From contig JAAAIG010000103.1 of assembly GCA_015852425.1 (NCBI GenBank), positions 1 to 60,009 of the forward strand: a stretch of 60,009 bases of DNA, written 5' to 3'. Each line of letters opens with the position of its first letter. The stretch's first letter is position 1. The notes under the pieces were generated by a model. It saw nothing but the letters and a program-made list of their open reading frames with translations, searched no databases and was not told the DNA's origin. Source of the DNA: Gryganskiella cystojenkinii. Taxonomy: Eukaryota > Mortierellomycota > Mortierellomycetes > Mortierellales > Mortierellaceae. Shown here piece by piece: positions 23,301-33,788 of this stretch. The position numbers and the translations under genes were made by a program.

Positions 23301-24649
23301 ATCGCATTGCCATCTCTGTTCCCTTGGCTCCTTATATCCAGAAGTTGACGGGAATTGTTGGTGGTATCACTGGCGGTGGAAACAGTACCGCTCCCCCCGC
23401 CTTCACCATCAGTCAGTTGGATGTCAGCGCCCCTGGTGCTAACGATCTCTCTATTGCCCTGGCTGCCTCGATTGGAGGTATCGGATCCAAGATCTCGGTC
23501 GAAATGCCCTATGTCGGTCTCCAGATCTCTGCTGGTGGTGCTAGTTTCATCTCGCCCACCATCAACAACTTCCAGCTCCAGAACGGCAAAGTTGCCCTCA
23601 CCTTGGCCTTGCCCTTCCAGCCCGCCGCCAAACAGATCATCGCTTCCCTCTCGACTCCAGTCTCGCAGCTCATGTTCTCGACCGTCGGTACTGTTCCCGG
23701 CTCGATCGTTGTCAACAGCATCATTTTCGGAGCCTCGGCCAGTCAGGCGTTCGACATTGCATCCAAGATTGGACTCGAGATCCAGTTGAACTCGGTCTTC
23801 CAGAAGGCTCAGGCCTACATTAATGCCCATAACCCTCTCCATGTTACGAACATGAACACGGTCATGACCACGACCGGTATTCAGGCCACGATCAACGTTC
23901 CTGGTATTCCTCTCACGGTCCCCTTGAAGATGAACTTTGGTATCTCACTCTCGGCCTATTACCAGGGTGGTTCTCCCTTTATGGCCATCCAGGCTACGAG
24001 TATGTCTTTGGGTGGGTCGCCTTGGGCCTTGGGTGCCAACATTAACGTTGTTCAGCCGGCTTTCGGCAAGGCCATGAACGGTATTCTGCCTAATGCCTTG
24101 ACCTGGAAGAACGCTCTTCAGGATGTGACCCTCGGTGGCGTCACTCTCGGTTCCTTCACCGCCCTTCAGGGACTGATTATCACGCCTCCCGAGGTGACGC
24201 TTTGGTCACCGATCAACATTCCATTGGATCAGCTCAAGGCGCACTTGTCTCCCTTGGGCATGGACTTCGCTGCCCAGTTTGTCAACCATGGTCCTCTCCA
24301 GGTCGATCTCGGTACGGTCGATATCATGATTATGCAACAGACCACAAACGTGGTCGAGATCCAGTCCCTGGGTGGACCCATTCACTTGAACAATGGTCAA
24401 CAGAACGGAGGCAACAACCAGTTGTCGTTGAACGCTTCCTTGAAGTTCAACTTCATCGAGATGTTTGGTATCATCAACGCGCTGTTGTTCCATCAGGACC
24501 AGTTCAAGTTTGTGTTCAACATGCGTACCTCTGGTGGTCAACCCATGCCCTGGTTGCAGGATGCTTTGAACGGTGTCCCCAACACGGTCTTTGCCAACCT
24601 GTTGCCCATCCTCGCCAGTGCCCTTCAACACGTCAGCTTTTCCGTTTAG
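17310..24649 (+). CDS. giant secreted or surface protein of about 14 tandem LEA2/WHy-like (DUF3712-like) modules
   Basis: The model is join(17310..18321, 18416..19555, 19650..24649), 2383 residues. The two introns are both 94 bases and phase 1. The N-terminus is Ser/Lys-rich followed by a hydrophobic segment (MGSFLAMAGVASLALLGS) ending in A-D-A, so a signal peptide or N-terminal anchor; the second Met at 17358 would give a classical signal peptide. The rest is tandem modules of about 155-170 residues. Each has a WHy-like half (alternating beta strands, centre LNYVG.N.AL...PL..V.VP.F...) and a second half with DLVISG..FGGSPTNVF.IL.G..IPV.. followed by YLNKL..L. I count about 14 centres. Asn-X-Ser/Thr sites are common, there are almost no Cys, and no C-terminal membrane helix or GPI signal is seen. 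Fungal DUF3712/LEA2-type proteins usually carry far fewer modules. The role is unknown; wall structure, desiccation protection or lipid handling are possible. Codon use is strongly biased, which suggests high expression. Confidence 0.85.
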
Positions 24650-25366
24650 ATAGGAAACTTATTTATTATTATTTTAACGAATACGCAACACAATATAATA
24701 GGAAGAAGTATTTTTTTCTCTTCCTTTCAACAATTATTCACGAGTCCCTTCCCACCCCCTCCTTTCACCTTGTACATGAGCACAATAGTCAGTTATTTAG
24801 TTGACAATCAAAAGAAATATAATTCCTTTTATCTTATCTCGTTCTTTTTCTCTTTTACAAGATTTCGGCTAAGGGCTGGGCTATTCTGTAAGACGTTCCA
24901 GGCCATGGTGCGGGACGATGACGCTTATATGGCCGGGTACATTCTTTATGATAGAGCACTGAAACGCTGGGATAAGTATTTTTCTTATTCAAGATCAATC
25001 CCTTACCAGGAACTCCCCCTTTATCAACTGGAGTAGTTCGAACAACCCTCTTTCACCATGCAGAAGATAGCACAGAGAGAACATGTTTTATTTCCTAGAA
25101 TATGGTCACCAAATGACGACACCCTCCTAACTTAAATTTTGATCCGCATCCTGTGAACGATCGCCGCTCTCCTAAGGGACTGGGTGATCAAGAATTTATA
25201 CAAGAACCCATCCCTCGGATGCTCTAATTTTGTGGCATCATTTTAAAGAATCCGAAAAATGTTAGTAAACCCACTCCGCTATGGTACTTCCCTTACAACG
25301 GCCCCGTGGTTTAGACTTTTTTTTTTTTTTGGTTGACGAATCTTACATGTCAAATCACCAAGGCAC
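24650..25366. other. convergent intergenic region, no gene supported
   Basis: This lies between the stops of the giant repeat gene (plus) and the mannosidase (minus). An 88-codon plus-strand frame at 24770-25036 has no recognisable domain. A run of about 14 T lies at 25318-25331. It should contain both 3' ends. Confidence 0.5.
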
Positions 25367-28300
25367 TCACTTCACTTTCAGTTTCAGTGTCAGGATCTCG
25401 AACGCGTGCATCACCAACCACTCGGAGGCTCGCTCCGTAGAATTATAGGCGACCCGGGACTCACTGTCCTCCAAAATGTTGCATCGCTCGATATGTTGGA
25501 TGTTGAGTCCACTAATGTAATTTAAGAGAACGAGGGAGTAGAGAGCAGGAGAAAGCAGGAGAGTTGAAAACATTAGATCCGGGGTCATCACAATTTGAGA
25601 GAACTGCTTTTAAACATTTTCTTTTTCCAATCTCACATAACAATGTTATTTTTACCTCTTGAGCTTGAACATGGCTCGACCACCAAAGGCTTCATGCAAT
25701 CGGATAATGACATGATCCGAATCCTCGGCTCGCTTGACCGTATCCAAGATCACATTCTTGGCACCCTCGATCTCAAACATGAACACAGGCCTCAGCGCTT
25801 TCAGAGCTTTTCCAGAGGCGGGGCTAAAAAGGCCATGACAGGGAAAAGAGAGGAGAGGTAAGAACAAGAACAAACCAGAAGGTGAGGGTTAAAGCGAAAT
25901 AGAGCCAGAGAAAACTTTTTGGGACGACTTACCGAATCGCAAGGGGAACGTTGAACTGGTACGATTCTCGAACAACGTTGGACTCATGGAAGGTTCCCTT
26001 GTGCGGCAACACCGCGTACGAGAACTCGTGATGACCTATGAAAGATAGAAAGAAAGAATGGATAAAAAAGTAGTAATAATGAGCTCTGTGGCCTCTTGAA
26101 AGATGAAACAATGAGTCCCCTAGAAAATATTTTTCTTACCCATATCGCAATGCAGATCTGGAGCCTTAGGCGATCGAAGCAATGACAGACGCATGGTATT
26201 GCCATGGGTCGAATACCCAAACTTGCAATCGTTGAGTAGCGCGACTCCGTACCCATGCTCGGAGAGATCTGCGAATTTGTGACCACAGACCTCAAACTTT
26301 GCATAATCGTGGCTGGTATTGTATGTTGTTGGACGCTGGATCACGCCGAATTGAGAGTCATAGGTGGCGAAATCCGAGTGAATATCCCACATAAATTCGA
26401 CTTTCTATTAATACCAGAAAATCGATGACCCGTGGATTCAAAAAATATGGACAATTGTAAGCGAAACGTTGAGGCTCACTGATAGTCATGTCCAACAAAA
26501 AAGTTACGGGTACGTTACCAGCAAAGTCCTGCTCTCATGCCAATCAGCGGTCGTATGGAACTCGAGACGAGGGGACGCGGCAGTCAAGACGATGGTCTGG
26601 ACCGCGGTACTCGTGGGACTCAATGCATACTCGACAATGATCGAAGCCTTCAATGGACCGACCTCACCCAAACGTGCCTTACCCGGTCCCGCATCCCTGC
26701 CCGTGTTCAAATGGTACAGTTCAACATCCCAGGCCTCCCAGTAGAGCGGGATATCCTCGTACAGCTTCAACTTGTTTCCATGTTGACCCTTCGGGATCAA
26801 CTCACGCATCTCGCTTGCGTCATAAAGACCGATAAGACGACCTTGCAAATCAAACGTGGCTCGAATCCAATTGTTCTCCAGAACGATGGTTTGTCCATTC
26901 AAGGACCCTATAAGGTAAGGTTCAAAAGACGTAGTGAACATGGATAAACAAATAGCTAAACCACAACAAATTGCTCGTCATAGTTCCTTGATAAGACTCG
27001 AGCATGTTCGTTTTCTTACCTTGCGCACTGTCCTTGTTGACCTTGGAATGAGAGATATCCTGATACTCGAAAGCTCCGGTTTCGACTATTCAGAGAGCGC
27101 CGCAAAGTCAATAAGATTCGTATAGACTAAGATCATTGTCTTAGGTCACTTCGACCACTTGTGAACCTTTTTTTTTACCTCGAACATATCCAGTATCCTG
27201 CTCGGCCGAGTATTGTTGCATGGCGAGACTATTCTTCAAGATCGGAACCTCAATAATCTCGGAACGAGGCCAACCGAGAGAGTTGAACGCGATATGACCC
27301 TCGGGTTGACCGTCCGCGCTCGATGTTTGGTAAAGGCTATCTAGGCATTTACCTAGCATTTTTTGGCCTAGCAAGTACGGCAACAAGGTCGAGCCAGGTT
27401 GTTTAGTACGCATAATCGACCAAAATATCGATAGTCAAGAATAACAACGATAGCTAGTGCTTGGTCAATCAATTACTTACCCTTGACTTCGATGTTATGG
27501 TAAATAGATCGGGCGTCAATATTGGCCAGCTCGATCGAGGATCCAGGAAGCACATCATGGAATTGATTCCTGGAAGGAAGCAAAAGAAAAAACCCCACAC
27601 CAAGATCATCAAGTTAGCACCACATAGATATAAGAGTCCATAAATCAGACGGTTAAAAATCTGAACAGAAGCATCCCCTCCCCCCCATACAGTAATAAGT
27701 CTTTCCAAAGAATATCCAGATCGTCCTTAGGGTACTCGTGATCACGACCGAGTCCTGCGCAAAACGTCGATGCAATCTCAACCTCTCTCAACAAAAACTC
27801 CAATTTCCTGTTATACTTCTTTGTCGCTGCCTGGGAGGTGTAGGTACCTCTGTGCAATTCAAAGTACAATTCGCCTTTCCATTCCTGTAAACCCTGCGCG
27901 TGCTTCTCCACGTCCTCAAAGAACGTCTCGGCCCCACCCATCTCACATCGAGGCAAACCATCCACATCCTTCATCCGGCGCAGACGTTCCAACATGGCAC
28001 GCTGGGGTCCGCCACCACCGTCACCGTTACCGTACGGCAACAGACTCTGGTTACTGTAGGCCAGATCTCGATTATTCTTGATACTCCGGATCATATCGCC
28101 TACATCCGCCTGTGCAGTATAGGTCTCGCAGGGCGCCATGTGCGTCAAGATCTTTGTTCCATCGAGTCCGACCCAGGTAAAAGTCGTATTTGGGAACTTG
28201 TTAATATTGTTCCAGGACAATTTCTGGGTAAAGAAATACTTTGCGCCCGCCTGCTTGACGATCTGGGGCAGTTGCGCCGAATACCCGAAGGTATCGGGTA

Positions 28301-29833
28301 GCCAAAAGATACTGCACCGGCTACCAAAGTTCTTTTCGTAAAACCGTTGGCCGTACAGGAATTGACGGCAAAGTCCCTCCCCACTAGGCAGGTTGCAATC
28401 CATCTCGACCCAAGTCGACCCGATGACCTGGAAACGTCCCTTCTTGGAGGCTGCTTTTACCTCCTGGAAGAGCTTTGGGTAATCCTGAGCGAGCCATTCG
28501 AGTTGTTGGGCTTGAGAACAGACAAAGACGTACTCGGGGTATTCCTCAATGAGACGGAGTTGAGTCGACCAGCTGCGGGCGGTCTTGCGACGGGTTTCGG
28601 CATAGGGCCACAGCCATGCTGTGTCGATGTGACTACAAAAAACAAAACAAAAACAAAAAAAGTTGGGGCCATGTGAGAGGCTGCGAGTTCAAACACCAGA
28701 GGTGAATACCATCTCATCTGTGTTTTTTTCCGATTCTTACCAATTTCCAACGGCCATGACTCGATGGCCTTCTGGCGCGCCTTTCTTGGATAAGAACGCC
28801 TTGGTGATCTCAAGACACTTTTGAAGCGCATTGTCAATATCGGATCGGTCAAAGTGGTCGATGACCTGGTTGCAGGTATAGAGTGCCTCTTGTGCACGCG
28901 CAGTGTCCGGCGCGAGTTCGTTGGCCATTCCGAGAACGACTTGCATATCGTAATACAGCTGCCAGGCCGCTTTGTTCGGCACTGCAATCTCGACTAATCG
29001 CCGTGTGTTTTTTAGGAGTAAGTAGAGGATATTTGCATACAACGCAGTCACATCGTTTTTTACTCGCATCTGTGGTTTACCTTGAGTCAGGACAAAGGTC
29101 CTGTTATTTTCCGGGGGGTTGATCATCCCGTTCTTGCCAGCACCAAACATGCCGTTACAGGCCATCTCGACCAAAAGTTCCACAGTCTCCCCGCCCTTGG
29201 CCTTCTTTGTGAGTGGGTATTCGACGCGTCGATCATTTCCCTCTAAGAGAAAAAAAAACGAAAAAAGAGCACAAGTGCGCGTCAAGAGTCAGGGTCGTGC
29301 AAAAAAATCACAACGCGCTTTTTTTTTTTACCACCACCACGTACTGTCGCCTGTCAGGCCTTGTCTGGGAATTCCCTCAGTAGACCAGATCATGGCCTCG
29401 CTGTTCGAGTCCCAAAGAAGCTCGACTGGTTCCCCAGCCCATTCCTTTGGGACCTTGATCCTCAACTTGAACCAGTGGGTGCTCTAACATTAGAAAGATC
29501 ACGCGACTGTTTTAAGTATCGGGCTTTCTCAAGCCAGAGTTTTGGTGAATAAAGAAAGGATGATGGCATTTTTTTTTTGTATCTTACCCAGCTGGGACCA
29601 TAGGATGTCCCCACGGTGGTGGATTCGTATTTCTGTTTGACGGCCTCGTCAAAAGGGATGCGTTTCAGGTCAGGGACAGAATAGACCTCAAGTTCGACCG
29701 CGGTGGTATCACGCTTCGAGTAAAGACGTGAGTTGAGGTTGATGTCGCCAAAAAAGTCGCTCGAGCTAAACTTTGCGGCTCTGTCGACGGTGATGGACCG
29801 GAGAAAGCGCGGCTGGGCTGTTAAAGTGGCCAT
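25367..29833 (-). CDS. AMS1: class II alpha-mannosidase, Ams1/MAN2C1 type (GH38)
   Basis: The model has 13 exons: complement(join(25367..25511, 25656..25823, 25933..26035, 26140..26404, 26519..26907, 27020..27085, 27179..27367, 27481..27569, 27691..28632, 28741..28993, 29081..29242, 29345..29483, 29588..29833)), 1051 residues, close to yeast Ams1 (1083). It trims free oligomannosides and N-glycan fragments, in the cytosol or, in yeast, in the vacuole after Cvt transport. Seen in order: an N-terminal beta domain with GLTGD...DRRVEY, the zinc site [13 protein letters not shown] (His/Asp), the nucleophile motif [15 protein letters not shown], the second metal site [12 protein letters not shown], then the C-terminal beta domains ([39 protein letters not shown]). 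There is no signal peptide, fitting a cytosolic protein. It faces a Pho84-like gene across a shared 0.9-kb upstream region. Possible extra 5' leader exons near 30000 were not resolved. Confidence 0.9.
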
Positions 29834-30749
29834 GATGAAATGACAGAATGGAGTGAATTGTTGAATTAAATGAATGAAAGGGGAGAAATTTTCGAAATGA
29901 GGTTTTGTTCACACGGTTTCCTTCCCTTTCTCACTGTTTCTCACGCATTCTCGCACACTTGCTTGACGACTGACCTGTTTTGAGACGAACTTACGGTAAG
30001 CATGGGGTCCATGCGCATAATGGCTATAGGTCTGTTGAACGACACTATTTTTTCTTTCTTCTCTCTCCATTGAGGCGAACCCAAGTTGACTGCCCAAAGA
30101 AAATACCCTTCGTCCGAGGTCTAATGACCTCCACAGGATCCCAATGTTTTCGAGCACTTAAAAAAATTGACGGTTCGAGCTTGCACTCATCGCTGTGCAC
30201 GTTGAGGAGAAAAAGAACCTGGTCTAATATATCAGGGACTTCTTTCGATGCAAGGGCAGGATGGAATCCTTCTTTGAGCACGTTTTTGCTTGTTAGGACT
30301 GGACAACGCCCTCATTGAACGGATGTAACAGGTTCTCGTCATCTCGTCCAGTCAAGATTGCAACCTACAAAGTATGTCTATCACCTTCTCCGTCCTCCAC
30401 ATTTCTTTTATGCTCACGATTTTACTGGTATCCACCCTGGCTCTGCCTATCATCGTTCTCCCTTTGATACAAGTAAAACCACCCACTTTCACCCTTTTGA
30501 GACCTCCTCTTTTCCCTTTTTTGTCTTGCTTCTTCAACTTTTCTCTTCCTTTTCCTGAAAAGCAAAATCAGACCCAGTCCATACATCTCCATTATTGTAG
30601 CACCAGATCCCCGGGACACCCCACCATCCTTGTTTTCTCTTCTCTGGACGTCGCTCTGCGAACAGACAGGAGTACTCCTCCTTCCCCTCCACCAGCTTAA
30701 CACACCCCAGTCAATATATATATATCCATATCTCAGTTAGCACCTGAAC
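29834..30749. other. divergent upstream region of the mannosidase and the phosphate transporter
   Basis: About 0.9 kb. Two CACGTT motifs lie at 30198-30204 (CACGTTG) and 30279-30285 (CACGTTT), 465-550 bases before the transporter start. CT-rich DNA occurs at 30380-30560 and an (AT)n stretch at about 30714-30726 just before the ATG. No coding region is supported. Confidence 0.5.
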
Positions 30750-32507
30750 ATGTCGTCCGATACCAACAACAATAGCTTTGAAAGTGTCAACCTCCCCAAC
30801 AACCACCCATTCAACACCAATAACAACAACCCATACAACAAAGAGAACGACTTTGTCAGTCCCTCTGGAACCGTCACCACCGACACGGACCCACCTCAAG
30901 ATGTCGATATCGGCGATCCCAATCTCCCTCTGCCGCCAGATGGTCGACCCAAGGTCGCCCTTGCTGCTCTCGAAGAGGAGCAGAGATGGAACTGGTTCAC
31001 GATTCGCACCTTGATCACGTCCGGCACAGGGTTTTTTACAGATGCTTATGACGTCTTTATTATCAATTTGGTGGTCCCCATGTTGGGTTACATCTATTAC
31101 AAGGAATCAGGAGGTCATATCCCTCCAGGGACAGAGGGTGCCCTCAAGGGGATGGCCTCATTTGGAACTCTGGTCGGTCAACTTGTCTTTGGATACCTTG
31201 GTGATGCTGTTGGTCGTAAAAAGATTTATGGTCTTGAATTGATGATCATCATCCTCGGAACGCTCTGTTGCGCCATGGTCGGGTCGAACGCCAAGGGTTC
31301 ATCCGCGATCGGCTACTTGACCTTTTGGCGGTTCGTCCTCGGAGTCGGGATCGGTGGTGATTACCCAATGTCTGCGACCGTGACTTCAGAATGGGCCTCG
31401 ACAGGCCGTCGTGGACAACTCATGGCTATTATCTTTTCGATGCAAGGCATCGGTAACATGATGGCCTCGATCGTCACCTTGATCGTGTTGGTTATTTTCA
31501 AGTCGGCGATTATCTCGGATGTCGATTACCTCGATATCGTTTGGAGAATATGTATCGGTGTCGGTTGTATTCCGGCAGTCTCGACTATCTATCTTCGTTT
31601 GACCATGCCGGAGTCTCCCCGCTATGCCATGGATGTGGAGCATGATGTCGAGAAGGCCCGCCAGGGTGTCGCCAGGGCCACAGGACTCCACGTCTCAGAG
31701 CAACGAGAACGTCGCCCCTCCGCGGTCGAGATTGTTGCCAGTCAGACGGCGATTGCAGAGATTAAAAAGAGACGATCGCACAACCGTGCGTTTGCCGTAT
31801 ACTTTTCGCACTGGGCGAACGTCAAGGTCTTGATCGGTACCTCAATGACCTGGTTCTTGCTCGATATCGCGTTTTATGGGATCTCACTCAACCAGTCATA
31901 TGTCCTGAACGCCATGGGTTTTGTTGGCAATGGGACCGTCTATGACAATCTGTGGAGAACCACGGTCGGCAACCTGATTGTCTCCCTTTTGGGTTTCGTC
32001 CCCGGTTATTGGTTCTCAGTCTTCTTGATCGAAAAAATGGGTCGCAAGCGCATTCAGTTTATGGGCTTTGGGATGTTGACGATCCTGTTTATTATCCTCT
32101 CGACGGCTTTCCATCAGCTCAAGGCCATTGTTCCATTGTTCGTCACCATCTTTACACTCGCCCAGTTCTTTTTCAATTTCGGCCCCAATACCACGACATT
32201 TGTGGTGCCCGGCGAAGTCTTTCCAACACGTGTTCGCGCCACGGCTCATGGTATCTCAGCAGCCTCGGGCAAATTGGGGGCTATTCTGGCCACGTTCTTG
32301 TTCAACAAGGTAGTCGAGATTGGTGGTAAACCAGGCGAGCATGCGTTCTTGCCTCAGCTGTTGGGGATCTTTGCAGGGATCATGGCCCTAGGTTTCTTGT
32401 TTACGTTCTTGATCCCAGAGACCAAGGGTATGTCTCTGGAACAGATTGAGCAACGCGGCAATCGCACTGGTGCCAGTAGTACGGACCAGCATCCTCATCA
32501 ACAATGA
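30750..32507 (+). CDS. inorganic phosphate transporter, Pho84-like (MFS, phosphate:H+ symporter family)
   Basis: Single exon, 585 residues. The N-terminal 75 residues are Asn/Thr-rich and hydrophilic; then come 12 hydrophobic segments in the MFS 6+6 pattern with a central loop at about residues 290-350. Diagnostic features are FFTDAYDVFIINLV in helix 1, the loop-2 motif FGYLGDAVGRKKIYG, and GVGIGGDYPMSATVTSEWAS in helix 4, the phosphate:H+ symporter signature. The second half has FFFNFGPNTTTFVVPGEVFPTRVRATAHG, and the C-terminus ends with the common ETKGMSLEQIE. The product should import phosphate with protons at the plasma membrane. A Pho80-type cyclin gene follows 1.3 kb downstream on the same strand. 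Paralogues for related anions exist in the family, so substrate is inferred. Confidence 0.92.
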   Translation: MSSDTNNNSFESVNLPNNHPFNTNNNNPYNKENDFVSPSGTVTTDTDPPQDVDIGDPNLPLPPDGRPKVALAALEEEQRWNWFTIRTLITSGTGFFTDAYDVFIINLVVPMLGYIYYKESGGHIPPGTEGALKGMASFGTLVGQLVFGYLGDAVGRKKIYGLELMIIILGTLCCAMVGSNAKGSSAIGYLTFWRFVLGVGIGGDYPMSATVTSEWASTGRRGQLMAIIFSMQGIGNMMASIVTLIVLVIFKSAIISDVDYLDIVWRICIGVGCIPAVSTIYLRLTMPESPRYAMDVEHDVEKARQGVARATGLHVSEQRERRPSAVEIVASQTAIAEIKKRRSHNRAFAVYFSHWANVKVLIGTSMTWFLLDIAFYGISLNQSYVLNAMGFVGNGTVYDNLWRTTVGNLIVSLLGFVPGYWFSVFLIEKMGRKRIQFMGFGMLTILFIILSTAFHQLKAIVPLFVTIFTLAQFFFNFGPNTTTFVVPGEVFPTRVRATAHGISAASGKLGAILATFLFNKVVEIGGKPGEHAFLPQLLGIFAGIMALGFLFTFLIPETKGMSLEQIEQRGNRTGASSTDQHPHQQ

Positions 32508-33788
32508 TAGAGTCGTAGTTGTTAGTGATACATGCATCCTCGAACTCGAGTCCTTTTATAGAAAAAAAACGCGCACCTTTTTCTACTAGGATGGAAAAGC
32601 ATTCTCGCCCGGCCAGAGTTAACTTCGTACTCACCATAGGTCTGCGGAGGGGACCCAAGTTATCTCTGTCAACACGAGGAGAGGGTTCGAGCGAGGACGA
32701 GCAACAAAGCACAAGGACAGAAATGAACAACGCAAAAGAGCAATTTTGCAAGGACCAACCGTTGTGACGCCAATTTGATCAAGAGTGTAAAAAAAGAGGT
32801 TCTGGTGAGTGTGTGCAACAAACCGCCGACAACGCAACATCATAGACCCAATCCTATCAAAGTGACCAAACAAACACCTGCACGCCGCGTGTAATTGTTT
32901 TCTAAAAAAATACGGGTTTCGTTGAGAACTGTTTTGTTTTCTTTCTCTCTACTCATCCATTTGCATTCAAACTCTTCTTTCTCCTCGATTCCACAACATC
33001 CTCTCTCTTGACCTGACGCTTGAGAAGAAAAAAAAAAAAAAGTCACTCGACCCTGTTTTAAATATTATTGTTCTTTTTTCACTTGTTCGTCTGTTCCCCG
33101 GGAAACAAAGAAACAAGAGAACCAGACCCTTGGGATAAAGTGGATTTAGCTGCTTCTTTCTTCTAAACGTGTACTCACTGACAATCAGCATCTTGACTTG
33201 CAATTGTCATAGAAGGAAAAAGACGTCCACCCCTTGATTCAATCTCCTTTACAAAAAACACATTATTCCAGAGCAAGAAAACGCGGACCTCTCCCTTCTC
33301 TGCTCCGCTGGTTTTATCTTTCTTTCCTCGCTCCCCATCCCCCTCTTCGCGTGTTGACGCATTCTGTCTTTCCCTTGTCCTGTCTTTCCCTTGTCCTGTC
33401 TTTCACTGTTTCTTTTCTTTCAATCTGCTTCCTTGTTCTCCTTCTCTCCCTTTCCATCCGCCCATTCATCCATCTGTTTCTACTTTTTGATATTTCTCAC
33501 TTTTTTTTTTTTTCTTGCATTTTGCTCATTTCCATCGTTTCGTTCTCAACCCCCATTTGTTGTTGTTTTTTCCTCTTTTAAAAAATATTTTCAAAAAAAC
33601 GTTTTCATTAGCACTCTCCACATCTAATATTATTTATTATCGTTGTCATTGTCATCACGACCCTGCACTACCAATACCACCACCAATACCAATACCACTA
33701 CCACTCAATCGCAGGCAACAAAACCGTCTCATAGGAACCAAGAAGGATATACCCTTTTTTCTATTAGTAACGTACAACTCCACTCATC
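32508..33788. other. intergenic region with a CT-rich leader before the cyclin gene
   Basis: About 1.3 kb. The first half is the 3' end of the transporter gene and has no supported gene. From about 33290 to 33500 the plus strand is almost all C and T. At 33660-33712 a CCA/TACCA triplet-rich stretch lies in the presumed 5' leader of the cyclin gene. Confidence 0.5.

Noticed and set aside
24770..25036. 88-codon plus-strand frame downstream of the giant gene
   Set aside because: Starts within the 3' region, has no recognisable domain and lies between two converging genes.
33660..33712. CCA/TACCA repeats as a possible CRISPR-like or satellite array
   Set aside because: A short simple-sequence stretch in a presumed 5' leader, without spacers or long repeat units.
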